Below, piece by piece: positions 23,685 through 30,693 of a stretch of 37,684 bases of DNA; position 1 is the first letter of the stretch; every line of letters begins with the position of its first letter. This DNA is from a virus. The notes below the pieces were generated by a model that ran no database searches, had not been told where the DNA came from, and saw only the letters and a program-made list of their open reading frames with translations. The DNA lies in IMG/VR virus record IMGVR_UViG_3300010401_000028, positions 1 through 37,684 of that record. One strand, given 5' to 3'. Position numbers and translations under genes: made by a program.

Positions 23685-24829
23685 TAGAACGGTCCTCCTG
23701 ACCAACCCCAGAATCCAGATCCTGAATAGCCAGTAGTCTGTTCGGTATAGATGGTAGCAGTTCGTTCGTTGGTGTTCTGTACAATAGTTCTACGCAGGCA
23801 TAACTGCTCCTGCTTTTGGTATTCAGGTAGGATCAAAGCCACACTGTCCAAGTCCATGCGGTCTTCAAATATCTTCTTTGCTGCGCCATAAGCGATATAC
23901 TGCCACCATTCTTCAAGTTGAGGAGTCTGGTTGGTAGCCATCAAAAACGTAGGACGCATATAGGCTTCAAACTGTATCCTATACGGTTGATCAGGTACCG
24001 GACGTACAAAGAACGTATTGTCATAGAACAATAGTGCTTGAGGTAACGACAGGACCTGGAATACCGTTTGAGAATTGATTGGTTGGCCAGCTCCAGGCGC
24101 TGTCGTAAAGTTGATATTAAATTGTCCCGTATTGTAGTTAATATATCCAGTTCCTGGCAACAGAGGCCCTAGGAAAGGAACAGTTGGAGGAGTAGCTAAG
24201 GCAGCTTGGTATAATGAACTATTAGGGTCGTACAGGTTACCAATCTCGGTATTGTTACCTGTTAAGGTACTGACTACTGGTACATCAACAAGAGTGACAC
24301 CCAGACCATTAGAATCTATGGAATCAAAAAGCACTTCCCATTGGAGAATGCCGGCAGCTTGGTTGGATTGGCCTGGAACTAAACTAGATTGGGCCGTATT
24401 AACTACACCACTAAATATCGTGGAAACACCATTTCCGGTAGCTCCTGTTGCAGCAATGCTATTCGTCTTTGGATAGATGCCAAAAAACTGCTCTCGTGAT
24501 TGGGTGAAAAACGAGTTATAGCCTGCCATATACACAGGGGAATGGATGGATATAAAATTGTTCTGGAAGTTATAGAGTGGATTGGTTATCACTCCGGCAA
24601 AGGAGACTTCGTCTGTTGGATAACGATCTTGGCCTGGATTGGTATAAAACGTATAGGTGGTCCGGTTATTGAACATCCGGAGATGCTCAGGGAAATCATA
24701 GACCACAAACGTATTAATATAATTCTGTAAGTCACTATCACTCAACTGAGAGGTAGAAGGACTTCTGGTAAGCCGTCTAACCTTGGTCTGTATCGCCTGC
24801 AAAGTAGCAGAAGGCGCAGTTATAGCCAT
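23684..24829 (-). CDS. Head-to-tail connector / adaptor protein
   Basis: 381 residues. The N-terminus VRRLTRSPSTSQLSDSDLQN and YINTFVVYDFPEHLR is a helical opening I know from podovirus connector genes lying between the capsid and the tail hub. The C-terminus has helices (WWQYIAYGAAKKIFEDRM, VALILPEYQKQEQLCLRR) like P22 gp4 or T7-type adaptors, and the middle is a beta-rich insertion. It would form the ring below the portal. GGAGAT lies upstream. Role by pattern and place. Confidence 0.65.
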   Translation of the reverse strand: MAITAPSATLQAIQTKVRRLTRSPSTSQLSDSDLQNYINTFVVYDFPEHLRMFNNRTTYTFYTNPGQDRYPTDEVSFAGVITNPLYNFQNNFISIHSPVYMAGYNSFFTQSREQFFGIYPKTNSIAATGATGNGVSTIFSGVVNTAQSSLVPGQSNQAAGILQWEVLFDSIDSNGLGVTLVDVPVVSTLTGNNTEIGNLYDPNSSLYQAALATPPTVPFLGPLLPGTGYINYNTGQFNINFTTAPGAGQPINSQTVFQVLSLPQALLFYDNTFFVRPVPDQPYRIQFEAYMRPTFLMATNQTPQLEEWWQYIAYGAAKKIFEDRMDLDSVALILPEYQKQEQLCLRRTIVQNTNERTATIYTEQTTGYSGSGFWGWSGGPF

Positions 24830-24857
24830 TACTTACATCTCCTTTTTTAAAAGATGT

Positions 24858-25232
24858 TTATGTTGGATTCAGGGCATTCACTACGGCTGCGGTCAGTATG
24901 CTGTTGTCCTCACCAATAGGAACCACTTGGGAATCATTATAGGCTGGTGGCCACACGGAAGGAACAGTAAATGTATCGTAATAGGTCGTGTTGATATCGA
25001 TGGTGAAAGTCGTTGGTGTTGGCACTGAAAGAATCGTTCCCACCTTCTGGTTTGCCTGCAGCATTCCTCCTGTTGAAGCTATGTCCAGACGAACAATAGT
25101 TCCTACCAGATAGCCATGATCAACCGTGGTAGTGACCGTTGCTACGGGAGCATTAGTGATGCCGGCTATCACACGCATAGCCGGCTTATACACTGGGTTC
25201 CTAAAAGAATAAGACGGGACATAGGCTGTCAT
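24858..25232 (-). CDS. Small virion protein with HG-VG (FCCH-like) domain
   Basis: 124 residues, ATG at 25232 after GGAGG, starting just beyond the previous stop. The core has HGYLVGTIVRLDI, GMLQANQ, TILSV and FTIDINTT followed by PVGEDN-type residues (PIGEDN). The same order occurs in the C-terminal part of the 25780 protein, so the two share a domain. Phage proteins of this kind are often annotated as E1 FCCH-like. It is probably a minor virion or head-completion protein. Confidence 0.65.
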   Translation of the reverse strand: MTAYVPSYSFRNPVYKPAMRVIAGITNAPVATVTTTVDHGYLVGTIVRLDIASTGGMLQANQKVGTILSVPTPTTFTIDINTTYYDTFTVPSVWPPAYNDSQVVPIGEDNSILTAAVVNALNPT

Positions 25233-25233
25233 C

Positions 25234-25659
25234 TTATCCTCCAACACCATATTCTATGGTAGCAAGAGGAGTTCCTTCAGGAGTAAGGTCGTCGATATCT
25301 ACAAACTCCAAGCTCTGAAATCCAAATCTGCGGTGCTTGGTTCCAATAACGGCTATGGATTTGCCGTACTCGTCAACGACATGCTTGTGTTCTGGATACC
25401 ATCCGTTTTTGTTCAAGTGTTTGGCAACGCCAAGAGGGATGGAGTAGACTTTACCATCTTCAAAATCAAAACGCTCAGTGGAATCGCCTTTATAAATAGG
25501 ACCGTATACAAAAGAAAAAGTTCCTCCCGGTACTTCGTAGTACTTGAAGATGCCTCTAACTTTCTCTTTGTCTTTTTCTCGTGCGTGTTGGGCATTGATG
25601 TTCGTTTTTTTTTCAGCAGCCTTTTTGGCTGATGTACTTGTTTCTGTTTCTGCTATCAT
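25234..25659 (-). CDS. Conserved-type phage head-region protein
   Basis: 141 residues. The start at 25659 is set by GGAAGTGAA; a longer frame upstream has no such site and crosses a hairpin. A charged Lys/Ala-rich N-terminus (KKAAEKKTNINAQHA) is followed by a compact beta domain (FKYYEVPGGTFSFVYG, YSIPLGVAKHLNKNGWYPEH). I have seen this order in proteins next to podovirus capsid genes, but know no function. Possibly a head-decoration or assembly protein. Confidence 0.65.
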   Translation of the reverse strand: MIAETETSTSAKKAAEKKTNINAQHAREKDKEKVRGIFKYYEVPGGTFSFVYGPIYKGDSTERFDFEDGKVYSIPLGVAKHLNKNGWYPEHKHVVDEYGKSIAVIGTKHRRFGFQSLEFVDIDDLTPEGTPLATIEYGVGG

Positions 25660-25725
25660 TTCACTTCCTTTTTTTTCTGTTATAATGAAACGCGCTTCAT
25701 GAGACCATTCGTTAGGGGTGGGAAA

Positions 25726-25772
25726 GGCAGTGGATAAGTAGCGAGCCAAAAGCCAGCCAAATCTCCACTGCC
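25726..25772 (-). other. Long-looped hairpin between the 25780 and 25234 genes
   Basis: GGCAGTGGA (25726-25734) pairs with TCCACTGCC (25764-25772) around a 29-base loop, in the 120-base gap before 25659. It may be a processing or weak termination site, and the gap also contains a TATAAT-like TTATAATG. Confidence 0.45.
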
Positions 25773-25779
25773 ATTTTTA

Positions 25780-26979
25780 TTACAGTCCGCCGTAGGTAGA
25801 TTTACCAGCAAGCCAATACATAGTATCGCCTGTAGCTACGTTACCAGCGCTCCAAGAAATAGAACCTGAAGGCCCTAAGACTGGGGTAGTAAGCACCGTA
25901 CCATTGCCACCATTTCCAAGAATCATTCCAAGGAAACCTGTGTTGACTGTAGAGTCAGCAAGTATCTGTGTATTGGTATTGTAGATTTGTACTCCACCAA
26001 TAGTTGGAACTTGAGCTGAAACTGAAGACAACGATGTCGCTGTATCTTCACCTACAGGGTTAACTTGAGGGAATGAGCTTGGTTGTTGTGCAATAGTTGG
26101 ATACGTAAATGCAGTGAATCCAGTCGTGTTAATATTGACGGTAAAGTTATAATCATCAACAACAGACAGGATTATTGCAGGCTGATAGTTATTCTGTGTA
26201 GTACCATTCAACTGCACCATTCCAGAGACATCAGGAATGCGGAAGCGTACTTCTTGGCCAACGGTAAATCCGTGAGGCATTGAAGTAGATACCTGTGCAT
26301 TCACTGCTTGTGTGATGTTCACCACAACACGAGATCGTGGATAGAAGAGTGGATTGTAGTTCACAATTCTATAGAATCCAGCACCACCAACTGCTCCAGG
26401 AGCTGTTGCCAATGGGTTGGTTGCTGTCATCAAAGTAAAGCTTGTGTTTGCCACAACAGCACCGACTACGAAATCAACACCATTGATGTCATTTTGGGCA
26501 GTATTGCTTAAACGAACAATGCTTCCTACTGCTAATCCAGCAGTGTTTGCTGTACTTACAACCGGCCTTGTTGCGTTTGTTGAAGCAGTTGTTGCTACTG
26601 CTGTACCAAGCAATGGAAGTGCATTTTGGTCTTGTCCAGATGGATCATAGAGTGTAAATGCCCCAGATACAAAAGTGTCACCGCTGACAGCTTGAGATCC
26701 GTTTGCGTAGTATCTCACCATCCCTGTGCCAGGAGCCATGCCGCGCTGCCAATAGAACTCTACGCCGACAAATGAGTTGGCAGTTCCATTGAAGTAAGCA
26801 CCGCTTGAACCAGCTGCGCCAGATTTGGTGTAGTTACGTACTGAAATCCAGTCAACACCAGAAGGTATAACAATAACCGCTGCGTTGGCTTGACCAATAG
26901 TCGCGTTTCCTGGGTTGGGATTTGCAAGTCCTAAGGAAGAGGCAACAAATGTACCTTGTCCTATAATAGTTCCGTCCAT
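25780..26979 (-). CDS. Virion structural protein with FCCH-like domain
   Basis: 399 residues. The N-terminal half is Gly/Ala/Asn-rich and beta-like, with WISVRNYTKSG and VEFYWQRGMAPGTGMVRYY. Residues about 225-325 hold HGFTVGQEVRFRIP, GMVQLNG, ILSVVDDYNFTVNINTT and PVGEDT, the domain shared with the 24858 protein. The gene follows the major capsid gene by nine bases and would be made in high amount. It is probably a head-decoration or second major virion protein. GGAGAATTC precedes the ATG. Confidence 0.65.
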   Translation of the reverse strand: MDGTIIGQGTFVASSLGLANPNPGNATIGQANAAVIVIPSGVDWISVRNYTKSGAAGSSGAYFNGTANSFVGVEFYWQRGMAPGTGMVRYYANGSQAVSGDTFVSGAFTLYDPSGQDQNALPLLGTAVATTASTNATRPVVSTANTAGLAVGSIVRLSNTAQNDINGVDFVVGAVVANTSFTLMTATNPLATAPGAVGGAGFYRIVNYNPLFYPRSRVVVNITQAVNAQVSTSMPHGFTVGQEVRFRIPDVSGMVQLNGTTQNNYQPAIILSVVDDYNFTVNINTTGFTAFTYPTIAQQPSSFPQVNPVGEDTATSLSSVSAQVPTIGGVQIYNTNTQILADSTVNTGFLGMILGNGGNGTVLTTPVLGPSGSISWSAGNVATGDTMYWLAGKSTYGGL

Positions 26980-26988
26980 GAATTCTCC

Positions 26989-27643
26989 TTAACTTGCTAG
27001 AGTTGCACGAAGGTTGATGACCCATAGGTCATTTGTAATACGTGGGACCTCAGCAAACTTGTAGCCAACAGAAGCGTTAAGCGCCAATGGGCCATCATAT
27101 ATTGGTGGTCGATAGATAAAGCTTGCGCTGTATCCGTCTTGCTCTATGCATGCATATGCTTCCATACCTACACAGAAGATGTTGTAGACCGTGTTGCCTA
27201 AGCTAGAAGAGTTAGCAACTTGTGATCCGATTGAGGATATGAGGAAACGTAGGTTGCCTGCTGCACCCCATTCTGAGCGAAGAGCGTTCATAGGAGCTGG
27301 ATACTGGTTCTTTTGTACAAAGCCAGCGATGTTATCCAAGTTTCCTGTAAGGTTAGTGCTGCAAAGAGCAAAGTAAGCATCACGTACAGGAGCTGTACCG
27401 AACTTATCTTCACCTTCGATGTTGTCCATGATGGTGTATGCGTTGTTGTTCAACAAGGCACGAACCACGGTATCAACGTCTGAGCGGGTTATTTCCGTGG
27501 GGACGTCGCCATCGACTCCGCCAACACAGTTAATGAAGGATGCGGTAGCAGCCAACATATCACGGGTTAATTGGTCTTCTGTTTGACGAAGAGACACGCC
27601 AAGACGTGCTGCACATTCGTTTAATACAGGATCTTGATTTTGA
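26989..27643 (-). CDS. Major capsid protein, N4-gp56 type, exon 2
   Basis: Second exon of the split capsid gene, 655 bases: one base of codon 99 plus 218 codons. Without joining, the frame begins only at a stop within the intron; joined to exon 1 at 28445 it gives TLQNQDPVLNECAARLG across the splice, exactly as expected for this family, followed by LRQTEDQLTRDMLAAT. The rest includes helical and strand segments typical of the HK97-like capsid fold and ends WVINLRATLAS. The complete protein is 316 residues. A bare GTG at 27597 would remove conserved residues and is not the start. Confidence 0.92.
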
Positions 27644-27785
27644 CTAATAGAAACTTAATTCTATTATTCTGTTACTTTTATGACCAATATAATTGGCGGT
27701 AGGTCTTGTTATTCCCTACTCCCAGTCTTTCGAAAGGGTTCAGACTATCGCATATACCATTACTGGTATCCAAAGGGCTTAGTCG

Positions 27786-27814
27786 TTGCGGCTGTCCATC
27801 CGTTATGTTATTCT
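27786..27814 (+). promoter_or_regulatory. Possible promoter of the homing endonuclease
   Basis: TTGCGG (27786-27791), 17 bases, TATTCT (27809-27814), 38 bases before the endonuclease ATG. It lies inside the intron core on the strand opposite to the intron, so the ribozyme sequence would double as promoter DNA. Confidence 0.35.
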
Positions 27815-27851
27815 GTATTGTAGTGTTACATTCATTAACAACGGAGTCGTC

Positions 27852-28400
27852 ATGAACGAACGATTGCAATACAAACGTAAAGAATACAAAACAACTGATC
27901 TTGCTTATTTGGCCGGTATAATAGACGGAGAAGGTAGTATCTATATTGGAAACTTTAGCTGTAATCCACACACCAAACTTCCATATTATCAAACCAGCAT
28001 GCAGGTCACCAATACTGATGAAGCCCTTATTAGATGGCTTCAAGAAACTTTTGGTGGCCTTGTTAATGGCAAGTCTAAAGAGAATACCGATCGTCCCCGA
28101 AGAACAGCCTTTGTTTGGACTGCTACCGGAGAAAGACTCACGCATTTGTGTGAGCTCTTGATGCCGTATCTTATCTGTAAGAAGCGACAAGCAGAAATCA
28201 TGCTCAAAATGCGCGCCACATTTACCAAAAATGGTGCCACAAAAGGTCGCCAAGGAGTTCCAATACTTCCTGAAGAAGTCAGAATTCTTAGGCAAACTCT
28301 TATGGACGAAATGCGCGGTCTCCATATTCGTATTCATTCCTATAAAAATCACGGACACTTGCCTCGGGTTGCCATGCCTCCATTGCTAGAAGAGGTTTAG
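27852..28400 (+). CDS. LAGLIDADG homing endonuclease in the capsid intron, antisense
   Basis: 182 residues. The motif AYLAGIIDGEGSIYIG (near residue 20) is the single LAGLIDADG helix, so the enzyme probably acts as a homodimer. It would cut intronless capsid alleles and spread the intron. Other typical parts are strands after the motif (QTSMQVTNTDEALIRWL), an Arg/Lys-rich stretch (RPRRTAFVWTA) and a helical C-terminus. The ATG at 27852 has GGAG five bases upstream; a TTG further out lies in the ribozyme core and is not used. The gene runs opposite to the intron and capsid, so it needs its own promoter. It fills most of the intron after P1 and ends 44 bases from the 5' splice site. Confidence 0.88.
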   Translation: MNERLQYKRKEYKTTDLAYLAGIIDGEGSIYIGNFSCNPHTKLPYYQTSMQVTNTDEALIRWLQETFGGLVNGKSKENTDRPRRTAFVWTATGERLTHLCELLMPYLICKKRQAEIMLKMRATFTKNGATKGRQGVPILPEEVRILRQTLMDEMRGLHIRIHSYKNHGHLPRVAMPPLLEEV

Positions 28401-28444
28401 GTTTTCCCAGTAATCACCTTCGGTTTATTCACGCCTCAAAACCA

Positions 28445-28740
28445 AGCGTGACCTGCTCATTCAATTGGACATAGGTACCATAGAAACTAATCTTAGCGTC
28501 AATATCCACTGCAGTAAGGTTTTGTGCAGGGGGAGTAACGCCTGAGTTTCCTAGTGGAACCATAGCTGTATTTAACGCGTTATACCGTCTCATACGTAAA
28601 GTTGTACCACCATTGCGTGGCATATTTTTACGCATTGCTGGGATCTTATGAATCATATTGGGGACTGGTACGCTCAGAAGTTTATAACTGAAACTTTGCT
28701 GCACTGGTGCAGGTAGCGTACTAGTAGTAGTGATTGCCAT
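28445..28740 (-). CDS. Major capsid protein, N4-gp56 type, exon 1
   Basis: 296 bases, 98 codons plus two bases. The ATG at 28740 follows AAAAAGGAG; the ATG at 28764 lacks a site. The residues MIHKIPAMRKNMPRNGGTTL and RMRRYNALNTAMVPLGN match the N-terminal arm and first strand region of N4-gp56-type capsids, followed by ISFYGTYVQLNEQVTL. Read through without splicing, the frame adds GFEA and stops inside the intron. After splicing it joins 27643 in frame (296 + 655 = 951 bases, 316 residues). It is the main shell protein, assembled with the scaffold next upstream. Confidence 0.92.
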
Positions 28741-28899
28741 AGCAATCTCCTTTTTAAAAGACACTACTAATGTTTAAGAGAGGGCGATTCTCACATACGC
28801 CTGGGTTGGCGAGTCCCGTACGCCGATTCCATTTCGCTCTTGGCCAAAAAGCTACTTAGGATAGAGGTGGAGATGCGAGCTCCGATACGCAGTAAGATC

Positions 28900-28930
28900 A
28901 GAATAATAGAAGAAAATTGTGGGAACAAAA
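28900..28930 (-). promoter_or_regulatory. Late-type promoter for the capsid unit
   Basis: Leftward TTTTGTTCCC (28930-28921) with TTGTTC as -35, then 17 bases to TATTCT (28905-28900). The same ten bases precede the portal and fibre genes. The capsid start lies 160 bases on. Confidence 0.6.
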
Positions 28931-28940
28931 AGATTATTTT

Positions 28941-28966
28941 GTCACGGTACCGCACCCAACCGTGAC
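28941..28966 (-). terminator. Hairpin GTCACGGT/ACCGTGAC
   Basis: Eight perfect pairs around ten bases, flanked by TTTT and AAAA; in the leftward direction it is followed by AAATAATCTTTTTG, a poor but possible terminator T-tract. It could instead be an operator for the capsid promoter, which starts eleven bases further on. Confidence 0.5.
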
Positions 28967-28977
28967 ACAAAAGACTA

Positions 28978-29013
28978 TCCTCACCTACCGGAAGCGTAAC
29001 CGGTAAGTGAGGA
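28978..29013 (-). terminator. Hairpin after the scaffold gene
   Basis: TCCTCAC and TACCGG pair with CCGGTA and GTGAGGA, 13 pairs with one internal mismatch and an eight-base loop. Leftward it is followed by TAGTCTTTTG. It lies 32 bases after the scaffold stop and probably reduces read-through into the capsid unit. Confidence 0.55.
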
Positions 29014-29044
29014 GGAGCTAGAAGATGAGGGAGTAAGCAGTAAC

Positions 29045-29866
29045 TTAATATCTATTCTTCATGGCTTGGAACATCTCTTGTCGAAGCTGTTTAGCCAGAT
29101 CATCCGTAAGACCATCAGCGAATGCGTTGGCACGAGATAACGGTGTATCCCCTTGTGTTGGGGCAATGCTGGTTAGTGGTCGTGGTTTAACTGAATTCTG
29201 AGCAGCAATCACCTTATCCTTCTGAAAATCATCGGTATAGATGCCAAGGTTCTTGATAACCGTATACGCGGTAACGGCCTTACTATACAAGTCTTGAGAA
29301 TCTCCAATAGTTTTAGCAACATCAGGATACATCTCCGAGAGAGAGGCAATATTGGACGCAGAGACAACTTTATCAAAGTCTGGGTATTGATGCTTTAAGC
29401 GAGCTTCTGTGCTCCAGGATTGCGTCTGTTGTTTGCTCTGAGTGATCTGCTCTTCAAGGTTACGGATCTTTTTCTGTAATTTGGTTAAGTGCTTACCCTC
29501 TACCAAATCATCAGCACCAATAGAAAGGTCTTCTGTCTCTTGGCTGGCTTGGGTTTGGTTTTGGATTGGTTTTTGTTGATAGGACTGGAGTTGGCGCATT
29601 AATTCTTCGCGCTCAGCCTCTGCCTTACGAGCACGTTCACGCAACAGAGCCATATTCTCTTCTTTGGAATAGGCGCTTGGCTTGGGAGCTGGGGCTGGTG
29701 CTGGTTCAGGTTGAGCGGCTTCAACTGTCTCCTGTTCTTGAGCTTCTTGCTCAACTACCGGCTCTTCTACCGGTGCATCTGGCACAACACCGAAATTCTT
29801 CTGCGCTTCTTTATTCATAAGGTCTATTTGCTGCTGCGACACGGGCGGCAGGGAATGCATTGACAT
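29045..29866 (-). CDS. Head scaffolding protein
   Basis: 273 residues. It is highly charged, with a Glu/Gln/Pro-rich N-terminal third (APAPAPKPSAYSKEE) and a long coiled coil (NMALLRERARKAEAEREELM; HLTKLQKKIRNLEEQITQ). A globular helical region with YPDFDKVVSASNIASLSEMY follows, and the C-terminal helix is basic (DDLAKQLRQEMFQAMKNRY). Such composition immediately before the capsid gene is typical for scaffold, which is needed for shell assembly and then leaves. AGGAGCAG precedes the ATG. No protease motif is present. Confidence 0.8.
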   Translation of the reverse strand: MSMHSLPPVSQQQIDLMNKEAQKNFGVVPDAPVEEPVVEQEAQEQETVEAAQPEPAPAPAPKPSAYSKEENMALLRERARKAEAEREELMRQLQSYQQKPIQNQTQASQETEDLSIGADDLVEGKHLTKLQKKIRNLEEQITQSKQQTQSWSTEARLKHQYPDFDKVVSASNIASLSEMYPDVAKTIGDSQDLYSKAVTAYTVIKNLGIYTDDFQKDKVIAAQNSVKPRPLTSIAPTQGDTPLSRANAFADGLTDDLAKQLRQEMFQAMKNRY

Positions 29867-29886
29867 ACTGCTCCTTTTTTAAAAAG

Positions 29887-30369
29887 CTATGCTTCTAGTA
29901 GTGGAGAATGCTCCATCTCCTGGTTCAATTTCTTTGCAAGTTTGAAGAGGGTCCCATCTGAGAACGACAAAACAAATCCAAGGAGCACCCTTTCTTCTGG
30001 AGCTACCTGTAAGGCGTTCAGGGTCAGATGTTCACAAGTATCCTTGGAAGGGATAACCCACAGAAACTCAATCTCTTCAAATGAGGATTCGTAACGGTAG
30101 ACTGTTTGATCCCAGTCCGGGGTAGGACAACTCGTCCTGGAAAAAAAGTAGTTACGAAAGACGTTGGGCATCAGCCGCTCACGCTTGGTAATCACTACCA
30201 CGTAAAAACTCTTTCCGTGCATCTTCTTGCCGGTTTCGATACAAGACATCAGATTAGCTTCATAATCCGTATGCATCTCCCGTTCAAGTTCGATAGGAGA
30301 ACGTGTCGGAGACTCCTGTAGAAGGAGTTCCGACGATAGCTTTCCTACTGTCTCCCTTTTTTCTTCCAT
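29887..30369 (-). CDS. Conserved-type phage protein of the portal-scaffold region
   Basis: 160 residues. A polar N-terminal region is followed by strands (KSFYVVVITKRERLM), the motif FFSRTSCPTPDWDQTVYRYE and EIEFLWVIPSKDTCEHL, and then VLLGFVLSFSDGTLFKLAKK. I know this pattern from proteins near portal and scaffold genes in P22-like phages; no function is known to me. It would be cytosolic. GGAGAGTGAAGC lies upstream. Confidence 0.7.
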   Translation of the reverse strand: MEEKRETVGKLSSELLLQESPTRSPIELEREMHTDYEANLMSCIETGKKMHGKSFYVVVITKRERLMPNVFRNYFFSRTSCPTPDWDQTVYRYESSFEEIEFLWVIPSKDTCEHLTLNALQVAPEERVLLGFVLSFSDGTLFKLAKKLNQEMEHSPLLEA

Positions 30370-30384
30370 GCTTCACTCTCCTTT

Positions 30385-30639
30385 TTATTTCTTCTTCTTA
30401 GAGCCCTTTTTCTTAGGCTTTACTTCTTCTCCAGCCTTACGGGCTTCTGAAAGAGCGATAGCAACGGCCTGTTTGCGAGATTTCACTTCAGGTCCTTTTT
30501 TAGAGCCAGAGTGAAGTTCGCCTTCTTTGTACTCGTGCATCACTTTTTCAACTTTGTCTTCTTTCTTGGCACGTTTAACCATCTTTTTGACCACGCGTCC
30601 TGCTTTTTTACCAGCACGCTTCATCTTTTTTGTTGCCAT
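30385..30639 (-). CDS. Basic DUF6496-like protein
   Basis: 84 residues, about one third Lys and Arg. A Lys-rich N-terminus (KKMKRAGKKAGRVVKK) is followed by the DUF6496 core VMHEYKEGELHSGSKKG and RKQAVAIALSEARKAG, then a second polylysine tail. Proteins of this type are common in phages and bacteria, are probably DNA-binding, and have no defined role. In a virion block it could condense packaged DNA. GGAGAGATA precedes the ATG. Confidence 0.8.
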   Translation of the reverse strand: MATKKMKRAGKKAGRVVKKMVKRAKKEDKVEKVMHEYKEGELHSGSKKGPEVKSRKQAVAIALSEARKAGEEVKPKKKGSKKKK

Positions 30640-30658
30640 TATCTCTCCTTTTTATGAA

Positions 30659-30680
30659 GGGACGTCCCGAAGGACGCCCC
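30659..30680 (-). other. Intercistronic hairpin with UUCG loop
   Basis: Leftward GGGGCGTCC, loop TTCG, GGACGTCCC: nine pairs (one G.U) closed by the very stable C(UUCG)G tetraloop. It lies 13 bases after a stop and just before the GGAGAG site of the next gene. No T-run follows. Confidence 0.65.
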
Positions 30681-30693
30681 GTTTTAATTGTTA

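Larger units (their letters stand above)
27644..28444 (-). ncRNA. Group I self-splicing intron interrupting the capsid gene
   Basis: 801 nt. P1: exon-end UCACGCU pairs with GGCGUGA (28435-28429), seven pairs ending in the required U.G at the 5' splice site. P10: UUUUGA (28441-28436), directly before, pairs with the first exon-2 bases UCAAAA. The intron ends in G (27644). The core shows P7: CGACUA (27784-27779) with UAGUC (27747-27743), in the usual R and S contexts (GCAACGACUAAG; GAUAGUCUGAAC). A hairpin CUUUCGAAAG follows as P9-like. The core lies in the 3' 208 nt; the endonuclease gene fills the part after P1. Subgroup not assigned. Confidence 0.92.
28741..29044 (-). promoter_or_regulatory. 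Structured region between scaffold and capsid genes
   Basis: 304 bases without a gene. In the leftward direction it holds two tandem hairpins, a promoter-like motif at 28900-28930 and then a leader of roughly 150 nt before the capsid start. The leader has short complementary words (GGCGTA and TACGCC around 28783-28823) and could fold. It is probably a partial terminator for the scaffold unit plus a strong separate promoter for the capsid. Confidence 0.55.

Noticed and set aside
27786-27851. Longer endonuclease start (TTG at 27786)
   Set aside because: It lies in the ribozyme core and lacks a ribosome site; ATG 27852 has GGAG at good spacing and precedes the conserved domain.
26989-28764. Frameshift or pseudogene explanation for the split capsid gene
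   Set aside because: The two parts are 801 bases apart, P1 and P10 pairings and P7 define a group I intron, and splicing restores the frame exactly.
28780-28835. tRNA-like segment (GGGTTGGCGAGTCCC) in the capsid leader
   Set aside because: The T-loop does not match TTCGANT, and no acceptor or anticodon stem of tRNA shape can be drawn.
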